A stretch of 64,000 bases of DNA, from contig CM024168.1 of assembly GCA_013433145.1 (NCBI GenBank), forward strand, positions 18,305,868 to 18,369,867. Reading direction: 5' to 3'. Below, one piece after another: positions 1 through 12,100 of this stretch. This DNA is from Ascaris suum. Its lineage: Eukaryota; Nematoda; Chromadorea; Rhabditida; Ascarididae. The first letter of the stretch is position 1, and every line of letters begins with the position of its first letter. The position numbers and the translations under genes were made by a program. Under the pieces are notes generated by a model. It did no database searches. It saw only the letters and a program-made list of their open reading frames with translations, and had not been told where the DNA came from.

Positions 1-1523
1 GATTTGCATCCGCCGCAAGTTTAAGTTATCACTTCAGCGTCTCTGAAATGATCATTACTTTGAATAAATAATTCGTGTTACGAGTCATCTGGCTTCTTGT
101 AAACGCGAATTAGTTTTATGCAGTCTCAAGGCCAGATCACCCACATTGTATTTTTCATATTGCGTAATTGGCTTCTATTTTTCTTGGCATTCAACGTGAG
201 CTTATAACGGAAGAACAATTCTATTTTTCGTAGTTTCATCTTTCTGATTTCGCTGCATTCTCAGATACATCTGAATAGAGACTTTACACTAAAGGCATGG
301 CGCCTCACAAAGCGTATCACTGGGACATATTCGAGCAGTTGTTGCAGGGATTCTTCACTGTCCAGAACGCAAGCCACCTCGTTGAGGGGCTTGCATTCTA
401 CATATGACTGCTCTTTTTCACTGGCCTGCGTTTCCATCCACGAAAAACCACGTCTGAGATTGAGGTTTACGTTTAGGCAAAAAAAGTTGCTTTTTTGTTG
501 CTTCGTTGCCCAGACGCCAATGAATTTAGAGGCGTTAACGTCCACCTTCATAAACAGCCTCACTTTTTTGCGTTGCCACTCAAGTACCAACAAGGTTTTT
601 CTTTTTTGTTTTCCTTTTTGTTTCCCGCTCATAGCTTCCTTTTTCTATGTATTTGGCGCTGTTTGTTCTTCATGCTGCATACTCCACCTCTTTACTTGGC
701 AATGAGCAATGAAACAAGGTTTCAATCCGCGTGTACTAAATCTGCGTACAGAAATACATTCAAGGTAGCTGTGCTGCACATGATGCTCGACACTTGGATT
801 TGCGATGCGCGCTATGGCGAGACTGTGCCTTGTGCATCCATATATTTGTGTTTCTGTCTCTTTGGTTTCTGCTAGCGAACTGCGGTTAAAATGACGGGAT
901 TTCGTAGTTATGATGTGCATCGAAGATGACCTTCTGCAGTAAATTCCAAGTTCATCCACCCGGTTTGGGAACGAATGATGAATACTCAACGGTGCCACAC
1001 ATACCTCTTGCATGGCTTCACACCGCTCGAGCCGCAGAAAATTAATTTTTCTGCAAAGCATGGTATGGGCGGTCGAATGTGCTAGTGCGTGAATGTATTA
1101 TTTGTTGATAACTCAGGAAGGCACTGAATGCACCATTCTGCGTGGTTGACGAACTGAGCTGAATGAAAAAGCACTCATTGTGCGAACCCATTTGTCACGT
1201 TTTTTCTCTTGCCTTCACATAATACATTCATATTGTGCCACGAATTTCACAATTTGCTGGTAACGTCTGTTTTAAGTCGAACGAATAAACGTCGGGTTTT
1301 TGTAAATCCTGTTTTCCAGCTTATATCTTCTTGCTCATCTGTCTTAGATTAGGTGACCGAATCTCCAATGCTGCATCTTTGCATATATTCTTGGTATCTT
1401 TCGTGTTTGTATCGTATAAACGTTGAAAATTGATCTTCGTACTAAATCTTGTATTGGAGGAACAGATGTACGGATGCGTTTGCCTTTGCAGAAATCGCAG
1501 ATCGTTTACCATATATTTCACAG
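1..1523. other. 5' flank of the tyrosinase gene
   Basis: No exon, RNA gene or repeat is recognised here. Two short overlapping open frames on opposite strands (about 260-1060) show no domain and no splice logic, so I treat them as chance. The promoter of the downstream tyrosinase gene should lie in this stretch, but no specific element can be named. Confidence 0.5.
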
Positions 1524-1530
1524 TTTCAGA
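1520..1530 (+). promoter_or_regulatory. Probable trans-splice (spliced leader) acceptor
   Basis: A consensus nematode acceptor (CAGTTTCAG) ends at 1529, one base before the ATG at 1531. A 3' splice site this close to a start codon, with no upstream coding exon, is the usual arrangement for spliced-leader addition in nematodes. That an SL is added here is inference. Confidence 0.6.
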
Positions 1531-1653
1531 ATGGCTTTAATACAGCGGACTGCGGCACTATGGGCCATGTTTTTGGTGGCTTTTGCACAAGAGCAGTTTC
1601 AACGCAACTGTGACGATGCTGCAACGGCAGCCGAGAGAGAAGTTTGCATCGCG
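1531..1653 (+). CDS. Tyrosinase exon 1 (signal peptide)
   Basis: The exon starts at the ATG beside the TTTCAG acceptor and encodes a hydrophobic signal peptide (WAMFLVAFA) followed by a mature N-terminus with two cysteines. It ends in phase 0 at donor GTAAGC (1654). The C-x11-C spacing before the join to exon 2 fits the N-terminal motif I recall from nematode tyr proteins. Confidence 0.85.
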
Positions 1654-3116
1654 GTAAGCTAAGAGTGCATCAAATTTCAGAAAAATAGCTCATTATCCTC
1701 GTTCGCTTTTCACTTTGCGGAAATATGTCACTGAGCTTCCCTCATCCACCGAAACACATTTTTCGAGTACGTCAGATAAGTAACAGAGGTGGAAGGTTGT
1801 GTATTAAAAAGATGATTTGCATATATTTGCATATACGCGAGGGCCAGTAAGTGGTAGTGGACCAAAGGTTTTATTGAGACTGCTGTCTTTAGTTACGCGA
1901 ACAATTTTTTTTTTTTTTTTGAAGTAATCATTTGTTAGTGTTAATCAGCGGCAGAGCATTTATCCGTTGCATGGTGAGCCGTTTCCTGATTCCTTTCACA
2001 AACATGCATCACGACTGCGCTTTTATGCTTTTTTCCCAGTGTCGAAACTTTTTTTTCTGATCGAGAGCCGAAAATTGCATTCAGCACCTAAAAGTGCTGC
2101 CTTCTTCAATTCCTCCTCATCTCTGCTTCAGAAGGTCCATTCATATGGTGCGTAACGTTTTCCTTTTGTCACTTATGTATATACAGATCGCCCTCGCAAT
2201 GATCTCTTTCAGCTTGTGCCTCTGTTACGGTGTGGGTTCATTCTCGTCTACTGCCTAAATAGCCCACGTCCCTAATTCTACGCAGGTCGATGCTGTGTGA
2301 AGGGTTTCGCAATGGTAACGACTAAAGAGGACAAGGCGCGGAATGTCGTTCTTCGAGCGAAATTTAAAAGGGCTTTTTTAAAGAGGCACCATGAGAGGCG
2401 TTGAAATATTTTCGGATGGAAACACAGAAGACATCAAAATGTGTATTATTTGTCCTTCATGTAAACACGTATTCGTTTAAGAGCTTCTCCTGAAGCGCTC
2501 AGATGTGCTTTAAATTCTTTTATCTGACCGTCAGTTTTGCTAACTGGGAACTTTTAAACTTTTGAACATGTGTGGCTCAAGACTCGAAAGTGAGCACGAA
2601 GGAGGGATTGCTGATTTACGTAACATTTCGTTACAATTTCTAAAACTCAACCGCCGTTTGCTGCCCTTTTTATATATGTACTTGCTCAGGAGGTCATGCG
2701 GTGGGTTTTCTTATTCAAGGACTTTCAGCTGCAACGAAATGCTCGCTTCTCACGACCTGGATTCCAGCGGGATCTGGACAACGATATACGAACTTCGACG
2801 GTGCCAGAACACCTTCAGCCCGCGCCTGTGGCTCCCGGATCTAGAGGACAGATCGCGACTCACCCATACGAGTGCATGACCATTAACTGTTTGTGCCCAT
2901 ATTTCAGGGTAAGCTTGTCTCAGCCATTTTTTTAAAGCGTTCTTCAATAAAAGGCATGAAATTGAGGCTGAATTTTGTTTATACTGTGATGAGGACGACA
3001 GCTATGTAAAATATGAAATTTAGTTTCGCCACGAACAATTGCTAAGTATATTCGGCCTTTTTACCTCCGTTGATGGCAATCCCGGTATTTTTTTTTATAC
3101 GAAACTGTGACGGGGC

Positions 3117-3179
<63 letters not shown>

Positions 3180-6100
3180 CGAGATTGGTACATGTTTAGG
3201 ATTTTTCTAAATAAAATAGAATAAGAGTAAAGTAGTGACGAAAAACGGTGGTGTATTGTCGACTGGAAAGGCTTATTGGTGAAAAGCTAACTGAAACGCA
3301 TGAGCGAAATGTCATCACAGCTAGTGAAAGCAGGTATAATACACTCGCACAGCGGACTGAAGAAGTTATTTTGATAGAGGTTTTTTTTGATTTAGATTGA
3401 CGCAACCTGTTATATAATGATTAGTCGCTGAGCGCTGGGTAACGAAAAGAAAGAGCAGTTCGCTAGAGAAAGCGAAAGTGGATGGATAACTGTTTTGCTT
3501 CGGTAACTGGTTCTCAATGCCATTCAAAGGGTGGGTCTGATTTCAGTTGGTAGCAGCGCGTCTTTCGGCTGATACCACGAAGTATCAAACAAGGGCCCCT
3601 TTTTAGAAGAGCAACCTCAACACGCCCTCTTCACTAAAGAGATGGCACCGTGACATTAACCAAAGTTAATGAATAAGATGTTGGAATTTCTGAAGCATGA
3701 TGCCGGGAAAAATTTCAGTGGTCCATCCACAGCAATTAAATTTTTGCTTATTGATGCGAAAAAGAAGGGAGATGCAGATAGGACAAAATCAAGGATGTTT
3801 CCACGACATAAATGCACTCATTGTACAAGTTTTCGCGGCGTGAACCTTTATGTCCTGTAGACGCAATTGCCTCAGGCGGAAGCTCTTGTTAGGCAAATGT
3901 TTCATTGCATGAATACTTTTTCCGCAAGGCGCGAATGTCCTTTTTCTCCATCACAGGAATATCCATTTTGTAAAGAAATAAAAGTGTATAGAAACTTCCA
4001 CTTCCAGGGGGAGGGGGCGGAGGGACTCGAAAATTCCACGAAAAGTGGGGTCGGGCAGAGATGCCGTGGATTCCCCCTCCTGCTCTTCAAGAGTATATGC
4101 AATTCTGGATGTGTTCTGAACTCAAACTGAAGCACTGTCTATTACTGGCTGTACTTAACATATTTCAATCAGCAAACAGTTTTTCAACATGTTTTTGTCA
4201 AATTTAGACCAGCTGAATCCCTTTCTATTTTGAGACCTACAAATGCAATGCTTTCCTTCTGTATTCCAAGCTTTTAAGCTGTACCTTAGCTTAACGACTG
4301 AACGCTCTCCTTTTCTTCTGTTGATGCAAAATGTAATCATGGACTGAGCTTTCAGCAGCTATCTTTCTCCCCTCCCTTTCCCTCCCTCCTGCGGCCCACT
4401 AATTTTCAACCGCTGGAAAGTGGTTTCAAGCATTTCCATCTTAGTTGAGAAATACCTATGCCAGCTGCACAAATACCCACACTGCCACTTCAGTGGGAAG
4501 AAATCCCAGAAAAGATGCTCTTGAAGCAGCGAAATTGGAAGACAGATGGAAGTGCTTTCTTGATGAATAGTAGAACCTAAGGAAACTGGGAGCACTTCTC
4601 ACTGTCCTAAGGATTAGGTGGTCATGCTTCTGCACTTTTTTGGAAAAGTGTTATATAAGCAAATAACCGTCTCCACCAGGCCGATATTTCTTACTTTCCT
4701 GGATGCCTTCCAGAAGCAGTAATAATCAAAAGTAACCATGGCATTGAAGCTTTGATTAAAAGCTAGAAAAACGATCTATTCAGTAGTAGAATCGCCAAAA
4801 AAAAGAACATATGAAGCCGGATGAGTCAGTGTCATTAGATGCAAGAAACTTGACGTCAAACAAGTACTGAATTGGATTGATTTGAATTTGTTCTCTAGAG
4901 CAGTAGGCGAACTCTCGTTTATGAGGCTTGAGCGGATGAGAAAAAGTGAATGCCAGGTGTGGTCTGCATTAAATAAAATAAAGACGGTTATACAGTCGGA
5001 GTATTCCTGTCGCATGTAATACATCGACAGCGTGTAGATAATAGCCTATTGCGGTTTTGATACTAATCTGTGGAACAGCACAGTGAACAGATAGACATTC
5101 GCCCATAAACTGATAAATTTTTGCTGAGAGATAATAAGGCAAATTATGATTATAATAAAGAAATCCAGGACTATGATAAAGCATTATCGTGAGTGACGAA
5201 GTCGATTGTTCCGGAGTTCATCACATCGCCAGTTTCTTTCTTCACATTTTCCTGCTTCTCTACGTCCTGTCGTGCCAATACCAATTTTCGCTGATCGAAG
5301 TGGTTCGAATAGAGTTCCATAGATGGAGTTTGCCTCTTATTTTGATCATCTCTGAACTTACTCGTGCGGGTTCGCGCGTTTCGAACTTCTTTGTTGCCAT
5401 CTGTCAAAATGGGCGAATCATTTTGCTTTTTGCATTACCCTCTTCTGGTTGTTCTTTTTCTTCTCATTGTCGCTATGCTTTTTCAATAGCACCGCATTTC
5501 TCTGCGTCACCACTTTCTTCATGAAAATATGAGGCGCCTTGTCATGGAGTCCCTTTGAAATTTTTTTTAGATTAGGGAATTTGCATCTATCATTTGCTAT
5601 GCTTGACTTTAGGAGGATGACATTTATTTCTATGTTCCAGGCGTGGTTTCAAATGATCGGTGCTTTAAAAAATGTCTCAGATAGCCTTCGCTTGTCTTCC
5701 CGCCTTTCGTTCAGTTCGTTAAAGCCAGGCAGCAGTCGCTATCTCTGTTGCATAGCTCTCTTTTACGACATCTTCAACAGACTTCGCTACCAATATTTGG
5801 CGGTGCATCTTCTGGGCCGACTGTTTTATCTGCTGCTGGGATTGTAGAATCTGTTGCAATGGTCATTGATGGATCTAGCGTAGTTGAACCAACGTTAGTT
5901 CACTTCGTCCACTTTTTACCTTCCGGGGCTTTTCAGATTGCTTCGTCTGCTTGAGCTTATTTCACTTCGTCGACTTTGTCAAAATTCAGCATGCTTCAAA
6001 ATGCTTTAAGCAGCGTTTGAATTACTGGCCCATCTTTTCACTGTCAAATCAAACAAGCAAAAGCGTCTCATTAGGTCACATCACTTTTTAGAGTGTTGCT

Positions 6101-9100
6101 GAGATAATGAGATAACGAAAAGAAATAGGACTAGATATCACAGGATATCAGTGACAGAAATAACTCTACAGACTTCCATAGAATATCAAAAGATTACTGC
6201 AAAACGTTGCATCATTTGTATTTACAACCACTTCCATTATGCAGTGAAAACAGCGCTGTTAATAAATAGTCTGATCGTATTCAAAATAGGACTGTTTCCA
6301 TCAGTGGTAGAATTGGTCATAGGGGGATGATGGTATACTGCAGAAATCCCTAACTATGGACCTGGCTCTTTTGTAAACTCAGAAAACCTAGTCATTTTCC
6401 CAGGTAGCAGAAGATAATTGAATGAAGCAAGATAGATAGAATCGTAAATTGCAAGTTCGGAAAGATTTCAAGTGAAGTATTTGCCAAACAACCAAGGAAC
6501 TGCTTCGATAGATTCCTGAAAGAATGAAGAACTTTGAAGATTCGCCTAAAATCCATTATGTGGGAAAAGAGAAAAACTGGTCATTCGATATAAGCATTTT
6601 CATCGAGCAAGCAAAACACTTATCGTCGATTTCCTTCAACATGAGCGATCGGAACCACGTGAAAGTAGCGAAAGCAGAAATCTTGCGTTCCATTCCACCT
6701 GTGTTCTGCGTTGTTTGCCGCAGTAATCGCCTATTAGAAATCATTAAAAGAGATCGAATAGATGCTGGTATTCACGATGCGTTCGCAAAGTGCAACAATA
6801 ACAAGACCCCATAAATACCGCTAGTTTCATTTACACTTACTGAAGTGAAAATACTGGACGGCAGAAGTATTTCAGAAGTGAACATTCACTATGCGGAAAC
6901 CTAAAGGCCTTATCGAACGCGTGATTCAGCCACTGAATTACTTTTGATAATTTGCAGTTTATTTGGGGCAGCAAGAGTTCCCGCCTCTTTTCAGGCATAC
7001 ATTTCTCATAAAGGTTTATTTGAGTTAAGAAATGATCTATTGCATGTTATCTCGTAGTCGTTTGCAATTATTTCCTCTCAGGCAGAATCTTTTCTTTTGA
7101 AAATATGGGGGGGAGGGGCAAAGTTAGCAAAAACCGATGCAATAAATATTTTAGGAGGTTAGTGAGGGGTTCGAAAGCCGCTAGCGCGCTAGAAACATTT
7201 GTATCGCCATGGAGCAGAACGGAAGAAAATCACAGTAATGGTTCATATGATTTCGATTTGCATAACAAACAACAGGGAAGGTTATTGTGACTTGAGTGAG
7301 GTACGACGGTAGTCCATCATTGATTGACAGACTGAACTGCCAAGGCGCAATGCTCTGCAAATAGTATCGGAAGCAGTGCAACGATGCAAACACCTAACTG
7401 TAATTCGCTAAGTGAAACTGACAATGTAAGCTCAAAAATTAAGTTTTCAGGTGTCATAATTGAACTTCAGCGTGATAAGCAGGGCTATAAATTACAAAGC
7501 GCGCCAAAAATGTGCTCGGTGAGTTCGAATGGAAGGTTCGTTTTTGCTCTGGGGCAATCTGATGATAAATACGTTGTTAGCGCTTGTGTATATGTCCGCT
7601 GATTAGTTGTTTGTCCGCTGAATTGGCATTTAACCACTCACGTTTCTCATTTCCTGTGCCACGCCAACCAAATTTGTATCTTTTGTTTAAATTCATCCAA
7701 GAATCTCTGACTTAGTTTATAGATTGGGAAACATAATCATTACAGTGTGAGCTGCATGCGAAGGGCAACCGGCGAGCGCAAACCTCCTCACAGGTTCATT
7801 CTGCGCAGGTGATTGAAGTTCACTATGAATTCGCTGATGTCGCTGTATTAGTTGCATTCCTCGCCAATTAACGCGGGGAAATCAGTCAAAACATAAAGTG
7901 CTTGAGTCCACATTAAATGCACTCATATTTTGGCAAGAAACTAAATATCCGTTTGTAGGCTAGAAACTACATGAATGCGAATGGTACGCTATTATGGCTC
8001 GTAGGAGACATGCTAGTGGAACTACAGTTGCCTTTGACGTCCATCCCATCGTCCCATCGTAGAGCCATCTCATGCCAGCTTTGCATTGGTGGCTCTTCAG
8101 ATCATCCATAGCAGTATTTGAACTTCTAAAAGGGCACCACAAAGAAATTACTGTGCAGAAAGAGTGCCAAAGTTCGTGCGGCACTAAAAGCAAAAAATAC
8201 AGTTTGTACGATTTTCGGAATGAGATAAGCAACGAAATTTTGAATTCTATGCTGACGGTTTAGGTTTTGCGATTTGTCCAGGTATATCACGAAAATTTTC
8301 CAAAGCTCCCTTCCTCGCCCTCCTCAAGCCCACAAAAAATACTTTTTGAAGCAGAGTTGAGGGTCGAGGCGCTTACTCCAATAAGAAAGCATGCTTTTCG
8401 CACGATATTAACTTATTGTCTTTGTAAAGCTCCGAGGAGGACATCAACCATGAAAGCAGGAAGAAATTAAGCGGCTTCAGCGTCTGATTGTTGTTGCTTA
8501 AACAGTCGCTTGACCAGCTTTCTCCTTCTAGTGATGCAGAACAAACTCGATCTCTCGGGGAGCGGGAATTTTTTTTCATCACTTGTATGCAAATGGAAGA
8601 TTGATGAATTTAAGGGTCGGATCGGTCCGAAGAATGAATGCATCCTCGAGGATGGACAGTTGTTCACAATGGCCTACCGTAAAGAATACCGCATGCTTTC
8701 CGAGGAGGAACGCATTCGTTACCACAATGCAATGGCGATCCTGAAGAGAAGCGGCGAATTTGACCGTATGTGTGTCGAGCACTTCAATGTTAGTGTTTCG
8801 TTTTGAAGGATGAACTTGCCGCTGTGTATGGTCGGCGTTCGCTGTCTTTCGCCATCTGCTGAAAAGTCGGTGGACACCACGTGAATGTTAGCAGCAGCTA
8901 CTGCATAAAATCAGCTCCATCCAAACGCAACGATACGGCAGAACTGCGACTTTTACAAATTGTTAATCCGTTGCACTTCTAGGCGGACACAATCCAGTGA
9001 AATAGCATGGGCAGTGCGAAGGTGATCCCCTGGTTAGAGCAAACGTTTTCTATTCCTCCATCTCTGGCAATGGAGTTTGCTTCCTGAAAGCTACCCGGAG

Positions 9101-12100
9101 GAGGGAGATATTTGGGCACCTCTGTGGCCAAAAAGCTCTCCCAGTCCCGCGGGGGGATGTATCATTAAATCAGCAGGCGGGGCGCCCGGTCATCGAGGCC
9201 CCTTTCCATACACAGTGAACACTACTTCGAAGGCTTCAAAATATCAAAAGAGCAGTACCTGGAAAACTTTTATGGCCATCCCGAGAGGCGTGATGGATCG
9301 GTCTCTCTAAGAGGTTTTTTCCGAGTAGTGATTGGGATCAAGTTAAGCTGTGGTGCTGTATTTCTTCATCCGCTCCTATAGATATTGACAGGAGAGTTTG
9401 AAAAATCTGTCAATCTTCGATGTATTGAGTTAAATTTGATGTCTAGAGACTCGCTATATGTGTTTGCTTTCCTTTATACTTTCCGAGTCTTGACAACGTG
9501 AATATCAAAAACTCTTGCTTAAGTTTCGTTGGTGAGTGTTTACCTTTTGATCGAGTTTCTTTTAAAAATGAAGACAGAATTGCAAGTTCCAAAACGTTGG
9601 AAGCAATGAAACCATAAATAGATGTGCTGAAACAAGAGCCAGGATTCAATATAATATAAATGTTCCATGAAAAGTGTTGTGTTAAGATGAGGAGATTTCT
9701 CTTCAGGTAGGTCTTGGGAGCGGTGCTCATTCGGGCCCTGGCTTTTTGCCATGGCATCGCGAATTTCTGAAAAGGTATGCCTGTTTAAAATAAAGCCGCT
9801 TTTCTGTGCTTCTGTATCAAGATAGCGAATACGTTAGAATCAGAAGCAATTCCTCACAAGATTGCTTAATCCTATACCGACGAGCGGTGGCCAAGGTGAT
9901 GCTAACAATCAAACATCTAGTAGTATATCAGCAGCCTACGGTATTTTAACTCTAATCCCTATTTTTTTGAAAACTGCTCAACAAATTTTTGTCACTTGTC
10001 CTTAAATTTTACTCACCCACTTCATTTGTCCTTGAGCTATAAATATAGTCATGAATGGTGAAGGACTCATTCCAACACGATTGCTTTTCAATGTTTTCGT
10101 TCTTTTCAATGTTTTGTATTGGATTGGAGGTTTCTATCTGTTATATTTGGAATTTGTCGATGGTTTACGGGATCATAAGGCTTTCGCAGGGATTCTAAAT
10201 AAACGATTAATATTACAGAAACAAATCATCTAATGTGTTCCGAATTTTCTTGCTTTTAAGCGCACAATACCTGTTTTTCATTCACCATAGTAGAGGTAAA
10301 GAAAAAGGGTTTTCTCAGAACGTACTCAGAATTTGCTTAAAAATGAGCTTACGTTTGAAATTTGTTGAGAAAATATTAACGGAAACTGTCGGAGGATTTC
10401 CTTCTAGGAAAATTTTTTATGTGAGAAAAGCTTTTTTTCAACATGGTGATAAACAGTGACCTGCGGCCGCACGGTAGTGTCCACTAAAACGGAGTATGAT
10501 GATTGTGTCCGAAGCTTTTGTGCTGCTTATTAAACCCTACGGAAAGCATAGGGAAGACATTATTTTGTTACTCGCTCTGAAAACTTATGGATGAAATGGA
10601 TGAATTCTTCGTGTGGAAGGCAGCCAGAAGGTGTGAAAAAAAGGTGAAATTTGTTTAACGCTAGCTTTAGAAGTCATCACAAGCTTTTAGATCTGTAGTA
10701 TTTCACGTCACATACGGGCACCTACTTTCTTCCATTTTCCTGAAAAGTTAGCAACCCTACCATTTTCGTTTGAAACATTCAGGTTACTGTTTTTGACCAA
10801 AACTTTGGGTTTTATTCCTCTTGCACAGAAGTCGCGGCGTGTTTTTTGAACAAAATTAGGGCTCACTGCTTTCCTTTTGAGATAAGTGGTTGGGAAATGG
10901 GTGAATTCTGCTTTGATATGGTAATGATAGTGACTTTCCGGTGTGAAAAAATGCAGCGAATGAATGGATTTACGCATAATAAATGTGTCAAAAGTTCCGT
11001 ATTTTCGAATGACTTCTCTCCCAGGAATTCCTAAAATTTTCATTGCGTTCCAGTATTTATCCGCAGACACATTTATAGATTTTGCATCCTCGATTTCAAC
11101 GGATTACTAATCTCTGATAGGAATGATTTCTGTAGAATGTGGCCTGTGCAGGGTGCTCAGATGTGATTTTGCTTTTCATCTCTGATGCCGTTTGCTGATA
11201 AGGCCTTTTGGTCTGTCCTTTCGTTCTCGTTTTAGCAAATCCTGGCTAAGCGCGTCCAGCCACAAGAATTCTTGGTGATTTGGCCGCAACTAATGCGCAG
11301 TTTGATTTATGCCTTTCACTGCTGCAGTGAGGTTTTAAAATTGGCAGTTTATTTTTGAGGCGGTTCAACTTATTTGCAGAGCTGAAATTGCGTTGCGTCT
11401 GATCGATCCGACGGTGTCATTGCCATATTGGGATACGGTAATGGACAATTATTTGGTAGATCCTCGAGATTCGATCTTCTTCAGCCCCTTATTTGTTGGA
11501 GAAGTGGATCAGTTTGGAAATGTCATTACCGGTCCATATGCCTTTTGGACAACTATGGAAGGGCGCAACGCCATCGTCAGGTATAATCTTTCTACATATT
11601 CACTGGGTAACTTAAGGCGAGTGTGCTGCTAAATCTGAATTGACACTGGTTGGCCCTTTATATAGCATCCGTTTGGAGTTCCAATACGCTTTATGCGTGA
11701 GGCACCCTACTTTTAGATAGCCGCTGTAGTAGCAGTTTTGTAAGTTCTGCTCTTCAGAGCATGAAGTTGTTCCATAAAGCGAAGCTTATCGTTTGACGAG
11801 TTCACTTCGTTATTGAAACTTAACGCATATCAATCGACTGCACACAGAGGCTGTGCCTTGCTCCTTCATGTGTCTTGCCTTGTCAATTTAGCTTGAAAGA
11901 TTGGGTAGGGGAATTGTCAGCTCGATCAGTGGATATATTCAACGCCCTTCTATCGGGTCAACTGTTCGGGACGCTTTTTGTATCTGTCGACAGTTCCAAC
12001 GGTTTTTTTTAAATGATCGTTTCAAACGTTTCAAGGATCAGCGGCACTAGCGATATACCGTCCCGCTCGCTTTCAAAGCCAATAACTACAACCAATGATA

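Noticed and set aside
10051..10233. 60-codon hydrophobic frame with ATG in intron 4
   Set aside because: AT-rich, no splice link, and adjacent tyrosinase exons join without it.
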